Positions 26,582 to 37,635 of a stretch of 64,000 nucleotides of DNA are shown here, one piece after another. Location of the stretch: NCBI GenBank assembly GCA_016714465.1, contig JADKDT010000006.1, positions 1-64,000 on the forward strand, given 5' to 3'. Positions within the stretch are counted from its first letter, which is position 1. The number at the start of each line of letters is the position of its first letter. The notes beneath the pieces were generated by a model, which saw only the letters and a list, made by a program, of their open reading frames with translations, was not told the origin of the DNA and did no database searches. A program made the translations under genes and the position numbers. Source of the DNA: Candidatus Brachythrix odensensis. Lineage in GTDB: Bacteria; Chloroflexota; Anaerolineae; J036; Brachytrichaceae.

Positions 26582-27264
26582 TCATGGCCCCATTCGCTGG
26601 GCCCGCAGGCTGATGCAGTCGCGGCCCTCGCAATAGCCGGTGTCCATCCGGACCGTGGCAGACGGGAAGCGTGGCTCGACCGTGTAGAGATTCACCACGG
26701 CATTCCGCGGCGCGCCCGGATCGGTGATATTGGCGTAGCTTGTCACCACGCCACAGTTGGCGTCGACAACGTTCAGGATCCGAAAACCGAGCCCCGACGA
26801 TTGAGTCTGGAGCCGGACCGCCCCGAGCGGCTTGCCCGCGCCGGTGAACTGGATGGCGAGGAGGCCGTCCTTCGGTTGCTTGCTGCCAAACTTTCGATCC
26901 GTCCTCAGATCGATCTCAACCGGCACGATCTGGACGTCATCAGCGGGCACATCCGCAAGACAGGCCAGCAAACGGCCTGGCAGGTGTCGCGACCCGCCCG
27001 GACGCCCGTTGCCGACGGCGAGCGCCGGAAGCGGCGGCGCCCGCCGCCGCCGGGCCGCAGAAAGGCCGGCGGTGTGCCGTCCCACATCCCGAAGCCGATC
27101 AACACGGCCCCGAGCACCCCGACCACAAAGCGGCGCTTCGCATCGACGATCTCGGGCAGCTTGACCGCCGCGATCTCGATCTTCTGACCGGCGATCGCCG
27201 CAATCAGCAGCACCAACCCGGCCACAAACGAGATCACACCGATGGAGAAGGGCAGCTCCTTCAT
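26582..27264 (-). CDS. Membrane-anchored protein with C-terminal extracytoplasmic domain, frameshifted
   Basis: Two hydrophobic helices at the N-terminus (ISFVAGLVLLIAAIAG and GVLGAVLIGFGMW) are followed by a Gly/Arg/Pro-rich linker. The frame changes by one base within GC triplet repeats near 27045. The C-terminal part continues as VPADDVQIVPVEIDLRTDRK and on to a beta-rich domain ending RAQRMGP. It starts 3 bases after the preceding gene and is probably in one operon with the next two genes upstream. No family was recognised. Confidence 0.6.
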
Positions 27265-27267
27265 CGC

Positions 27268-27951
27268 CTACGCCGTCCGCGCTGCGCGCAATCTGCGGGC
27301 GATCGCTGCCGTCATGGCCAGCGCTGCCGTCGTGTTCGAGATGAACATCACCGTGATCATCGTGGCCGTCTCGGCTGCATTGGGGCCGCCCACCCGCCGG
27401 CCAAGCAGGTCCTGGATCACGTTGGCGATGAGGAAAGCGGCCGCCCCGGCCAGCGCGCCGCGCCACGCGAGACGGCCCGCCAGTCGCCCGCCGCCCGCAG
27501 CCAACCCGATCGCCGCGCTCATCCCGGCGCAGACAAGCGCGGTCGCGGGAACGAAAAGCGCGGTGAAGAGCTGATGAAGCGGCAAAGGCGAGTGACCTTC
27601 ACTGACGAACACTTCCTCCAGCCGGCCAAGCACCAGGCCTGCCAGAAAGACGAGGACAACATGACTGATCGCCCCGGACCACATCATCCGGCGGCGCATA
27701 CCGGGGTTGGCGTGACGCGCCAGGGCGCGCGCCCACAGCCCGCCAAAGATGAACAAGGCCAGGCCTATCATCGGAAACTGCGCGGCTTGCGAGGTATCGC
27801 TGGGCAGCAGCGCCAGAAGCGGCTGGAGCGCAACCGCCATGACCGCGACACCCAGGAAACTGGCCGGCAGAATCAGCCCCGGCAGGGCAAGACGGATGAG
27901 CGAAGCCGCGCGCGGCGCCGCGGGGGCCGGGATCGCGAGAGGTGTTTCCAT
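27268..27951 (-). CDS. Polytopic membrane protein
   Basis: About 227 residues with six hydrophobic segments (for example LILPASFLGVAVMAVAL and HVVLVFLAGLVLG). The ATG at 27951 (METPLAIPAP) lies 4 bases after the upstream lipoprotein stop. No conserved motif was recognised; it may form a membrane complex with its operon neighbours. Confidence 0.65.
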   Translation of the reverse strand: METPLAIPAPAAPRAASLIRLALPGLILPASFLGVAVMAVALQPLLALLPSDTSQAAQFPMIGLALFIFGGLWARALARHANPGMRRRMMWSGAISHVVLVFLAGLVLGRLEEVFVSEGHSPLPLHQLFTALFVPATALVCAGMSAAIGLAAGGGRLAGRLAWRGALAGAAAFLIANVIQDLLGRRVGGPNAAETATMITVMFISNTTAALAMTAAIARRLRAARTA

Positions 27952-27955
27952 TACC

Positions 27956-28390
27956 CTACTCCACGTCAATGGTGACCGAGGCCGGCTGCGGCTGGCTCAC
28001 CACGATATGGGCGGCATCCGCCATGACCACCGTGATGGTGTGCCGGCCCGGGGTCAGTTCGAGCTCGCGCGAGGTGAAGGGCTCCTTGCCGGCATGGACA
28101 TAGACGTTGGCCTGGTCAAGCGGCACGACTTTGCCGACCGGGACGGTGGAAGCAGGCGTATCGACGAAAAAGTGGACGTGCCCTTCGCCCGCCACCGGCA
28201 GCTGGTTGGCCGGGACGAGCCTGAAGCTCCTCACGTCGACGGTGACCGTGACCTTGGGGCCTTTGACTTTCGCGCCGGCCGCCGGCGAGACGATCGACAT
28301 CGTCGACCCCGCGCCTGGGGCCTGGGCGCAAGCTGCAAGCGCCAGGGCCAGCGCGGCCAGCATTCCGAGGGTACTGTTGCGTGTGTTCAT
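27956..28390 (-). CDS. Lipoprotein with DUF4399-like domain
   Basis: 144 residues. The signal peptide ends in a lipobox (ALALAACAQ), so it is predicted to be lipid-anchored outside the membrane. The body is a beta-sandwich with GEGHVHFFVDT and PGRHTITVVMADA, the pattern of DUF4399 (often annotated rod-shape or copper-associated without proof). AGGAGATCACCC precedes the ATG. First gene of a three-gene operon. Confidence 0.75.
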   Translation of the reverse strand: MNTRNSTLGMLAALALALAACAQAPGAGSTMSIVSPAAGAKVKGPKVTVTVDVRSFRLVPANQLPVAGEGHVHFFVDTPASTVPVGKVVPLDQANVYVHAGKEPFTSRELELTPGRHTITVVMADAAHIVVSQPQPASVTIDVE

Positions 28391-28417
28391 GGGTGATCTC
28401 CTTGACCAGCTGGTCTA

Positions 28418-28460
28418 CGGATGCGATATCCCCCCGCTTCGCGGGGGGATATCGCATCCG
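28418..28460. repeat. Hairpin, 20-bp perfect stem, TTC loop
   Basis: CGGATGCGATATCCCCCCGC, TTC, then the exact reverse complement. It lies between the DUF4399 start and the end of the sugar isomerase-like gene. Confidence 0.9.
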
Positions 28461-28517
28461 GCTTGTGGAAATCACCCTACCTGTCCCAGCGTCCCAGGCG
28501 CAAGGGACAAATGAAAG

Positions 28518-29512
<995 letters not shown>

Positions 29513-29529
29513 GGATCCTCAGTGGTGTC

Positions 29530-29574
29530 GCCGGGAGCGATGCCCGCCGCTTCGCGGCGGGCATCGCTCCCGGC
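29530..29574. repeat. Gene-end hairpin, 21-bp perfect stem, TTC loop
   Basis: GCCGGGAGCGATGCCCGCCG.. (29530-29550) and its reverse complement (29554-29574) flank TTC. It ends 6 bases from the M20 dipeptidase stop region. Confidence 0.92.
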
Positions 29575-29580
29575 AATGAG

Positions 29581-30944
29581 TTAGAAGGTTTCGTGAAAGA
29601 ACAAGGCGTAAGCCTTGAGGGACTTATCCAGGCTGGCGATGCGCCAGAACTCGTTGGGCGCGTGCATCCCCTCATCTTCCAGGGCGAAGGAAAGCGTGGC
29701 GACTTTGGCCCCCAGCTCGCGCTCGAACATGCCGGTGACCGGCACGCTGCCGCCCATCCGGATGTAGTAGGGCGGCTTGCCGTACACCTCGGTAAGAACC
29801 CGCTTGATGGCGTTGTTGACCGGGTGATCGAGCGGCATGGAATACGGGAACGCGGTCCCAGCCGAGGGATGGAACTCCACCCGCACGCCGGGTGGGGTGA
29901 CCTTGCGGATGTGGGCGGCCAGACACTCGAGAATCTTGCGCGGGTCCTGGTTGGCGACCAAACGGCAGGTGATCTTGGCGTGGGCCTCGGCCGGCAGGAC
30001 AGTCTTGCCGCCCGCGCCCTGGAAGCCGCCCCTACATGCCGTTGATGTCGGAGCGTTGGACGCGCCCACATCCGCTCGATCGGGGTGAAGTCGCGCTCGC
30101 CGGCCAGCTCGGGCACGTTCAGGCGCGCCCGCAGCGCCTCGCCATCAAAGGGCACCACCGCCATCGCCTCGCGCTCAGCGACGGTGAGCGGCGTTACGTC
30201 GTCGTAGAAGCCATCGACCAGCACCTTGCCGTCCGGGTCGCGCATGGCGGCCAGGATGTGGGTGAGGGCGGCCAGCGGGTTGGCCGCGGCCCCGCCAAAA
30301 ATGCCGGAGTGCAGATCGGTGGCGGCGCCGTAAACGTCGATCTGGCCGCCGCACATCCCCTTCAGGCTGACGAGGATGCCGCCATCGGTCTCCGACCACT
30401 GGCCGCCATCGACGCTGATGATGTGGTCACAGGCGAGCTGGGCCTTGCGCTCGGCAAGCACCGCCTTCAAGTTGGCGCTCCCGATCTCCTCTTCGCCTTC
30501 GAAGAGCAGCTTGATGTTGACCGGCAGGCTACCCTCGCCCTTCAGCACACCCTCGATGGCCTGGATGAGCGAGAGCACCCCCGACTTGTCATCCGAAGCG
30601 CCGCGGGCATAAATGCGGCCGTCGCGGATTTCGGGTTCAAACGGCGGGTCGTCCACAAGCGACAGAGGATCGACCGGCTGCACGTCGAAGTGGCCGTAGA
30701 AGAGCAAGGTTGGCTTGCCCGGCGCGCCGAGCCAGTCGGCGTAGGTGGCAGGGTGGCCGGCGGTCTCGAGGATGGCGGCATTGGCCAGCCCAGCCCGGGT
30801 CATGCGCGCCACCGTCCATTCCGCCGCCGCACGCACATCGGCCTTGTGCTGCGGCAGAGCGGAGATGCTCGGGATGCGGTCAAATTCGAGATGTTCGGAG
30901 ATAAAACGATCGCGGTTTTCGGAGAAATAAGTTTGCCAGGACAT
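29581..30944 (-). CDS. M20-family dipeptidase, broken by two close indels
   Basis: Zinc dipeptidase of about 454 residues. The metal-binding part is intact: FYGHFDVQP, RGASDDKSG, LFEGEEEIGS and the dimerisation insert DLHSGIFGG. Around 30033 and 30049 two extra bases interrupt the conserved TLDINGMWGG motif: removing one C from CTCCGAC and one A from ATGTAGGGG restores it. Downstream the frame continues through GGKTVLPAEAHAKI and EDEGMHAPNEF, with the last metal His. Two indels 16 bases apart, 0.9 kb from the poly-G block, point to poor sequence more than to decay. Confidence 0.85.
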
Positions 30945-30972
30945 GCCCCGATTGTATGCCCCGTAGAGACGG

Positions 30973-31484
<512 letters not shown>

Positions 31485-31488
31485 GTGG

Positions 31489-31540
31489 GCCGTCTCGTTC
31501 GGGTCATCGGCGAACAGACGGCCCGGTCGGCCGTCTCTAC
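31489..31540. repeat. GTAGAGACGGCC palindrome remnants flanking the poly-G block
   Basis: GGCCGTCTCTAC at 31529-31540 is the exact reverse complement of 30963-30974. AGACGGCC at 31516 and CGGCCGTCT at 31528 form a local hairpin. TCATCGGCGAA occurs twice, the second inside the end of the NIPSNAP gene. The terminal TAG of the arm is the NIPSNAP stop codon. Confidence 0.7.
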
Positions 31541-31866
31541 TTCATCGGCGAATAGTCGGTCGGATCCATCAGGGTGTTGGTCAGGCGCGACACGATCGGG
31601 CCATCGACCTCGCTGGCGGCCTTTCCCGCCACCCATTCGGGGTCGGCCCGAAAGGCCGTCCAGGCCGCGTCGACGGCGGCAGCATTTGGAAAGGCCAGGA
31701 TGTAGACCAGATCGCCGCTCTCCTCGGTCCGCGGCGTGGGCGTCCAGAAGCCGACGACCTTCATCCCATGCCGGGCAAAGATCGGCAGGGTGACGCTCCG
31801 AAAGCGGGCGTGCATCGCCTCGGCCTTGCCGGGCGGGGACCAGTAAACGCGCAGTTGATAAATCAT
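31537..31866 (-). CDS. NIPSNAP-family protein
   Basis: 109-residue ferredoxin-like dimeric alpha-beta barrel protein: MIYQLRVYWSPPGKAEAMHA, VVGFWTP, YILAFPNAAAVDAAW and WVAGKAASE follow the NIPSNAP pattern. Biochemical role unknown. Probably in one operon with the globin and beta-helix genes upstream (45-base gap). Confidence 0.8.
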   Translation of the reverse strand: MIYQLRVYWSPPGKAEAMHARFRSVTLPIFARHGMKVVGFWTPTPRTEESGDLVYILAFPNAAAVDAAWTAFRADPEWVAGKAASEVDGPIVSRLTNTLMDPTDYSPMK

Positions 31867-31911
31867 CGATAACCTCGCAAGTGAATGATCGGCGGCGCCA
31901 CGACAGCGCAG

Positions 31912-32331
31912 CTACTGGCCCCTATTGTCGGTCATCGCACGGAAGAAGACCTCGTAGACTTCCCGCCACGAATCGCGCACTTCGGGCGTGAAGTGCGGGC
32001 CGAGATGCCGCTCGAGCGCCCAGATCAAGGCCGAGCCGACCCCGACGTAGTGATGCGGTCGCGCGCCATAGCCGGCGTGGCGCACGCCCAGCGCCTGGGA
32101 CTCGCTCAGAAGCGCGTCCCAGTCGGACAGATGGCCGACCATCTGATCGAGCATGGCGACGAGCTTGCTGCGCTGGCTGTCCAGGTCCGTCGGGAACAGA
32201 ACCTCGAGCGCGGGATCAATCTGGAACAGCCGCGTGTAGAAAGAGCGCGAGAAAGCCTCGACATCGGGCCTGAGGCGCTCAAATGAGCGTTGGGCGATCG
32301 CCACAGTCCGCGGATTGATGCGCTGGTTCAT
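31912..32331 (-). CDS. Single-domain globin (flavohaemoglobin-like haem domain)
   Basis: 139-residue globin. The proximal His lies in LGVRHAGYGARPHHY and the distal region in FYTRLFQIDPALEVLF. It lacks the FAD/NAD reductase part of Hmp, so it would bind O2 or NO but needs a separate reductant. It starts 6 bases after the stop of the beta-helix gene. Confidence 0.88.
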   Translation of the reverse strand: MNQRINPRTVAIAQRSFERLRPDVEAFSRSFYTRLFQIDPALEVLFPTDLDSQRSKLVAMLDQMVGHLSDWDALLSESQALGVRHAGYGARPHHYVGVGSALIWALERHLGPHFTPEVRDSWREVYEVFFRAMTDNRGQ

Positions 32332-32337
32332 GTGAAT

Positions 32338-34944
32338 CTACCGGGCGATGCGGGGCAGCATCGCCGTGAAGGAGCCTGCCTCGACCGCGCCAATGTCGCA
32401 GACCGCGGCGCCATCGCTGTTGCCGTCGAGCGGCCGCTGCAGCTTGCGCTGGTCGCGGGTCAGGTTTGCCCCGTTCTGATCCTTGCAGCCGGCCGGGTTT
32501 CCGCCGTCGATGGCCGGGCTGCCCGCCATTGGCTTGAACGAGAGCGTTGTGGCGCTGCCGTTGCCCGCCAGCGCCCCCAGCATCGGCGCGGCGGCCGAAT
32601 TGTGAGTGGTCGTCCCCGCCAGCACGCAACCCGGGGCCGCCCCGACAAGATTGTAGTCACCCGAGATGATCAGCCCGACGCACTCGTTGTACTTCTCGAC
32701 GGGCGACAGATCGGTGTTTCCGTTCAGGATGCTGTTGCGAAGGTTGACCGTGGTATTGGCCGGGTCGGTGTTCAGCCCGCCGCCGTTGCCCGTGCCATTC
32801 GCATCGGCGTCGGCGACGTTGTTGACGATCGTCGCGTTGGCCAGGACCACGGTATTGGCGCCGGACGCGAAGACGGCACCGCCATCCCGGTTCGCCCGGT
32901 TTCCGCTCAGGGTGGTGTTGACCAGATACACGTCCTTGGTCGAAGCCTGAATCGCGCCGGCATCGGCGGCGGCGGTGTTGCTGATGAAGGCGCTGTCATT
33001 GACATCGATCGGCGAGCCATCGCTGCCCCAGATCGCCCCGCCCTGGCTGGCGGACTGATTGCGGATGAAGAGCGAGTCCTTCAGCACAAGCCCGAACGGC
33101 CCGATGTCTATGGCGCCGCCTACCATCAACGCGGTGTTTGAATCGAAGACGCTCCTCAGCACAGTTTCATTGCCATCCGACGCGGCCAGGGCGCCCCCGC
33201 TAACGGCCGTATTCGAGACAAAGCGGCTGTCACTGACGATCATGCTGCCAATCCCGTTGGCGGCCGCGCCGCCGGAGCCGGTCTTGGCGGTGTTGCTGAT
33301 AAAGAGGCTGCGCCGAATATCCATCAAACCGCCCGACACGCCGCCACCCCGGCCCGCGGCGTTCTGCTCGAGAACGCAGTCCTCAATCAATAGCCCGTTG
33401 GCGAAATCGTCCTCATGGCCAATTGCCCCGCCCGAAACAGCAGACCGGTTCAACCGAAACGTCGCCCCGCGCGTTTCGAGCCGCCCAAAGATGACCGCAA
33501 TCGCGCCGCCGGACGACGACGCGCCGGAGGCCTGATTGTTCTCGAACAGGCCGCCCCGCACGATGGTAGGCGACTGACCGCCGGCCACGCCACCGCCAGC
33601 CAAATAGGCTGTGTTCTGGCTGACGGTGGTGTCGAACAGATACAGCGCGCTGCCGGTCGAAGTGGAAATCGCCCCACCCGAGCCGCTCGAGGTCGTGTTG
33701 AGTTGCAGCGATGCATTTGTGATGAAGACATCACCCCCGATGGCAGCCAGCGCGCCCCCGTTCTTGTTCGCGCTGTTGGCGGCCATCAGCGTGCCGGAAA
33801 TGCTCAGCATGCCAGGCCCGTCCTTGTAAATGCCGCCGCCCTCACCGGGGCCAGCCTCATTGACCAGCAGACTGCCCCCGACGATGCGGGTGAGCCCGCC
33901 GCCAGAGGCAAAGACCGCGCCGCCGAACTTGGTTGTGTCATTGTTGCTGAAGTCATTGCCGTCGAGCAGCACGTTGGAGGGGGTCGGAAGCAAGGCCAGC
34001 GCGCCTCCCAGATAACCGGCATAGTTGCGGTCAAAGACGCTCCCAGTCACCGTCAGGGTGCCACCACCCGCAAGGATCGCGCCGCCGTAACCGTTGCTGG
34101 CCTGCGCCCGATTGGAGCGGAACTGGGTGTTGGCGATCCCGTATGCGACGCTGGCAGCAGGCCCGGACGGAATGTAGATTCCGCCGCCATCGATCACCGC
34201 CCGGTTGCTGTCGAAGACGCTGTCCGCGACCGACAGGCTGGCGTCAATGTAGATAGCCGCGCCGTTGGTTCCCGCCACGTTCCCCGCCAGGCGGCTCTGG
34301 GTCAGCGTCATCGGACCATTGGCGAGCACGCCACCGCCGACGCTCGTCGCGCTGTTGGTGACGACCTCGGTTTGATCGAGGATGATCTGCCCGGTCGTGG
34401 CGTTATACAGCGCGCCGCCGCTCGAAGCCGTGTTGGTGAACAGCCGCATCTGGGTCAGGGTCAGGACCCCGGCGTTGTGGATGCCTCCGCCGCTCGCCGC
34501 CGCCTTGCCGCGCTTGATCTCAAACCCCGACATCGTCACCTGCGTCTCGGTCAGAACCTGAAAGATTCGATCGGGCGAGAGAAACGAGCCGCCATCCACG
34601 ATCGTCACCGCATACCCAGCGCCTTTCAGGGTCAAGGTATCGGTGATGTCAAGATCGCCGTTGACAGCCGTGTCGTCGTTGCCGGCCCGGGTGAGGCCGT
34701 AAGTCCCGGCGCCCAGCACGATCGCGTCGGCGCCAGGCCAGGCGTTGGCTTCCATGATGGCGGCCCGCAGGGTGCAGCCATTCGGACCGGCGCAGGCGCC
34801 GTTGCCAGGTGCGCTGTCAATTCCATCGGCCGTGACCGTGACCGTGATCGTGTCGGCGCGGGCGGGGGTTGCGACCATCAGCGCGCCGCCGAACAGGGCG
34901 GCCATCAGGGCGGTAAGGATTTGGGTTTTCTTCATGCCAGGCAT
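32338..34944 (-). CDS. Exported CSLREA / right-handed beta-helix protein
   Basis: 868 residues with a signal peptide (MKKTQILTALMAALFGGALM.. to TPARA), then TITVTVTADGIDSAPGNGAC with the CSLREA-like GCTLRAAIMEAN. About 20 repeats follow of the form N.A..GGA(I/L), spaced 25-35 residues, typical of polymorphic outer-membrane-protein beta-helices. The end is CDIGAVEAG, then MLPRIAR. The first gene of the window has the same start, a CDIGAYEYG block and a related tail. Likely a cell-surface or secreted adhesin or polysaccharide-binding protein. GGAAGG precedes the ATG. Confidence 0.88.
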   Translation of the reverse strand: MPGMKKTQILTALMAALFGGALMVATPARADTITVTVTADGIDSAPGNGACAGPNGCTLRAAIMEANAWPGADAIVLGAGTYGLTRAGNDDTAVNGDLDITDTLTLKGAGYAVTIVDGGSFLSPDRIFQVLTETQVTMSGFEIKRGKAAASGGGIHNAGVLTLTQMRLFTNTASSGGALYNATTGQIILDQTEVVTNSATSVGGGVLANGPMTLTQSRLAGNVAGTNGAAIYIDASLSVADSVFDSNRAVIDGGGIYIPSGPAASVAYGIANTQFRSNRAQASNGYGGAILAGGGTLTVTGSVFDRNYAGYLGGALALLPTPSNVLLDGNDFSNNDTTKFGGAVFASGGGLTRIVGGSLLVNEAGPGEGGGIYKDGPGMLSISGTLMAANSANKNGGALAAIGGDVFITNASLQLNTTSSGSGGAISTSTGSALYLFDTTVSQNTAYLAGGGVAGGQSPTIVRGGLFENNQASGASSSGGAIAVIFGRLETRGATFRLNRSAVSGGAIGHEDDFANGLLIEDCVLEQNAAGRGGGVSGGLMDIRRSLFISNTAKTGSGGAAANGIGSMIVSDSRFVSNTAVSGGALAASDGNETVLRSVFDSNTALMVGGAIDIGPFGLVLKDSLFIRNQSASQGGAIWGSDGSPIDVNDSAFISNTAAADAGAIQASTKDVYLVNTTLSGNRANRDGGAVFASGANTVVLANATIVNNVADADANGTGNGGGLNTDPANTTVNLRNSILNGNTDLSPVEKYNECVGLIISGDYNLVGAAPGCVLAGTTTHNSAAAPMLGALAGNGSATTLSFKPMAGSPAIDGGNPAGCKDQNGANLTRDQRKLQRPLDGNSDGAAVCDIGAVEAGSFTAMLPRIAR

Positions 34945-34963
34945 TGAACGCCTTCCACGCTCC

Positions 34964-34999
34964 TGTGTCAGTGTCCGCAATGGACACCAAAAGGGACAC
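34964..34999. promoter_or_regulatory. Candidate operator: four GTGTCC-type half-sites
   Basis: Half-sites GTGTCA (34965), GTGTCC (34971), GGACAC (34982) and GGGACAC (34993) are arranged symmetrically; GTGTCC-GCAAT-GGACAC is a perfect interrupted palindrome. They lie between the divergent beta-helix gene and the HTH regulator, so autoregulation or control of the beta-helix operon is plausible. Confidence 0.55.
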
Positions 35000-35021
35000 C
35001 CGCCACGTGCGCTTCGCTTCG

Positions 35022-35027
35022 TATAAT
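35022..35027 (+). promoter_or_regulatory. -10 box of the STAND regulator gene
   Basis: A perfect TATAAT lies 11 bases before the start codon, so the transcript would be nearly leaderless. No clear -35 box. Confidence 0.6.
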
Positions 35028-35038
35028 CGAAGTTCCCC

Positions 35039-37609
35039 ATGGATTTCGAAGGCGCTTTTGGACGATGGCTGCAATCGCAGCGCAAAAACCTCGACCTGAC
35101 GCGGGAGGCCCTGGCCACCCGCGCGCTGTGCTCCCCCAGCGCCATCAAACGCATCGAAACCGGCGATCTCAAGCCCTCTCAGGAGCTGGCCGCTCTGCTC
35201 GCGCGCGCGCTCAGCATCCCGCACGAACGCCAGGAGGCGTTCGTGCGCTTCGCCCGGACCGGCGATGAGGCTGTCTATCTGGCGACCGTGAGCCCCCCAG
35301 CGGCGGCCACGCCAGAGCGCGAGGCGGGCAACCTGCCCCGCCCGCTCACGCGCCTTGTCGGCCGGGAGAGGGACGTCGCCGCGGTCAGGGATCTCCTGGC
35401 GGCCGCCGACACGCGGCTCGTCACCCTGATCGGACCACCGGGTGTCGGCAAGACCCGGCTTGCGCTTGCCGCCGGACACGCCTCGATCGATGCATTCCCG
35501 GACGGTGTGTGCTTTGTCCCGCTCGACGACCTCAGCGACGCCACCCACGTGCCGGGCGCGATCTTGCGCGCGCTTGGGGCGCGCGCCCAGCCGAGCCAGA
35601 CCGTGCTGGCCGCCCTGTCGGCGGCGGTTCGCGGGCGCCGGCTGTTGCTCGTCATCGACAACTTCGAGCACGTCCTCCAGGCCGCGCCCCGGATCACCCG
35701 CCTGCTGGCCGAGGCCGAACACGTGAAAGCCCTGGTCACCAGCCGAGAGCTCCTCAACGTGTATGGCGAGCATGCCTTTCCCGTGCAGCCGTTGCGATCC
35801 GAGCTCGGAACGGAGGCGCGGACATTGTTTGCTGACCGGGCGCGCGCCGTGCTGCCGGGCTTCCGGATTGGTGATGACAACAGCCGGCTGGTAGAGCGGA
35901 TCTGCGCGCGCCTGGATGGCATCCCGCTGGCCATTGAGATGGCCGCCGCCCAGATGCGGCGGATGTCGCTCGAGCAACTGGATGCCCGGCTCGGCGATCA
36001 ACTCATCGCCTTCGCGACCGGCCACCGTGACGTCCCCGATCGGCAGCGCTCGCTGCGGGCCATGCTTGACTGGAGCGTGGCGCTGCTGTCCCCCGACGAG
36101 CGCCGCGTGTTTGATCTGATGAGCGTCTTCGCCGGAGGCGCGACTGTCGAAGCGCTGACCGCCCTGTGCGCCGATACCGAGCTTACCGGGTTTCGCGGCC
36201 TGGCCGACGGCATCGAGGAGAGCCTCGCAACGCTGGCGGAAAAGAACTTGATCATCGCCGACCCGGACAGCGGGCGGAGCGCCACCTTTGCGGTGATGCG
36301 CCAGTTCGGCCGCGAACAACTGGCCGCCCGGGGATGTCTGGAGGCGGCCTTGTCCGCGCATGCCCGCTACTACGCAGGCTTCGCGCAGCGCTTGCGCAGC
36401 GCCGCCGATCGGGACGGGGAAGGGCAGCGGCGCTATGTGGCCGGTCTCGCCCGCGACCACGACAACCTCTACGCCGCATTCGACTGGGCGATCGTCCACG
36501 AGCCCATCACCGCCCTGCGGCTGGCGACGTCGACGGGCAGCTACCAGTATCAGACGGGCGCCTGGTCCGACAACCGGCGCTGGCTGGTGTCGGCCCTTGA
36601 GCGCGCGCCGGCCGATGCCGATCCGGCGCTGCGCGCGCATGCCCTGGCCAAGGCGAGCTTCATCTGCGACCGGCTTGACGACGCGGCAGCCGCGCTGCGC
36701 TACAACGGCGAGGCGCGCGCGTTGGCCGAAGCGGCGGGTAATCTCCATGCTCTTGCGGATTCGCTGCGTTATGCGGCAAACATGGCGCTAAAGCAGCAGC
36801 GTTATGCAGAGGGGATCTCATGCGCGGAGCGCGCCGTCGGCATGGCTGAGTCGCTGGGGCTGACCGCGGATGCCGCGACCGCCCGCACGATTCTAGGCGA
36901 GTTGCGCCTGGCCCGGAACGAATTCAAAGCCGCCGACCAGGTTCTGGAATCGGTTCTGCAAACTCGGCGCGCGCTCGGCGACTGGCGGGGCGAGGCTCAA
37001 GTCCTCACGTTCCTGGGCTCGTCCGCTTACCAGCAGGCGGACTACCCCCGCGCCCGCGCCCTGCTGGCCGAGGCGCTTGACCGGCAGCGCGAGTCGGGGG
37101 ATCTGGTCAATCAAACCGTCGCCCTCGAGGCGCTCGGCACGGTGGAACGAAATGGCGGCCGTTATGCGGAGGCGGAGACCGCATTTCGAGAAAGCATGGC
37201 CCTGGCCAGGCGGCTGGGCAATCTCGACGCATATTGCGCCGCGCTCGACAGCCAGGCCGCGCTCTCCTACCTGCTTGGCAGACACGACGTTGCCCGGTCC
37301 GAGTTTGAAGAGTGCCTGCGCCTGAGCGCCAGCCTTGGGAACTGGCGGCGGGCGTGCTTCTGCCTCGAAGGGCTGGCCATGGTCGCGGTCGCGGCCGGGC
37401 AGCTCGACCGCGCGGCGACGCTGTTCGGCGCGGCCGAAGCCGCGCGTGCCAGACTCCAGGCCCCGCTCCCGCCATCGGAATCCGGTGTCTATGCGCGCGC
37501 AGTGGCCGATCTTACAGCGTCCTGGCCGGACGCCGGCGCGCGCGAGCGCGCCTGGCGGGCTGGGGCCGGGTTGTCAATCGCCGAGGCCATCGCCGTCGCG
37601 CTCGGTTAG
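35039..37609 (+). CDS. STAND-type regulator: HTH-XRE, NB-ARC-like ATPase and TPR repeats
   Basis: 856 residues. Residues 1-75 are an XRE helix-turn-helix (LTREALATRALCSPSAIKRI). A linker leads to an ATPase of the AfsR/MalT class: RLVGRERDVAAV, Walker A GPPGVGKTRLA and Walker B LLLVIDNFEHV, with a GIPLAIEMAA motif typical of NB-ARC regulators. The C-terminal half (about 480-840) is made of tetratricopeptide-like helices. Such proteins oligomerise on ligand binding to control transcription. The divergent beta-helix-globin operon is the obvious target candidate. Confidence 0.88.
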   Translation: MDFEGAFGRWLQSQRKNLDLTREALATRALCSPSAIKRIETGDLKPSQELAALLARALSIPHERQEAFVRFARTGDEAVYLATVSPPAAATPEREAGNLPRPLTRLVGRERDVAAVRDLLAAADTRLVTLIGPPGVGKTRLALAAGHASIDAFPDGVCFVPLDDLSDATHVPGAILRALGARAQPSQTVLAALSAAVRGRRLLLVIDNFEHVLQAAPRITRLLAEAEHVKALVTSRELLNVYGEHAFPVQPLRSELGTEARTLFADRARAVLPGFRIGDDNSRLVERICARLDGIPLAIEMAAAQMRRMSLEQLDARLGDQLIAFATGHRDVPDRQRSLRAMLDWSVALLSPDERRVFDLMSVFAGGATVEALTALCADTELTGFRGLADGIEESLATLAEKNLIIADPDSGRSATFAVMRQFGREQLAARGCLEAALSAHARYYAGFAQRLRSAADRDGEGQRRYVAGLARDHDNLYAAFDWAIVHEPITALRLATSTGSYQYQTGAWSDNRRWLVSALERAPADADPALRAHALAKASFICDRLDDAAAALRYNGEARALAEAAGNLHALADSLRYAANMALKQQRYAEGISCAERAVGMAESLGLTADAATARTILGELRLARNEFKAADQVLESVLQTRRALGDWRGEAQVLTFLGSSAYQQADYPRARALLAEALDRQRESGDLVNQTVALEALGTVERNGGRYAEAETAFRESMALARRLGNLDAYCAALDSQAALSYLLGRHDVARSEFEECLRLSASLGNWRRACFCLEGLAMVAVAAGQLDRAATLFGAAEAARARLQAPLPPSESGVYARAVADLTASWPDAGARERAWRAGAGLSIAEAIAVALG

Positions 37610-37635
37610 GACACCTAACGAATCCTGGCAGCCGT

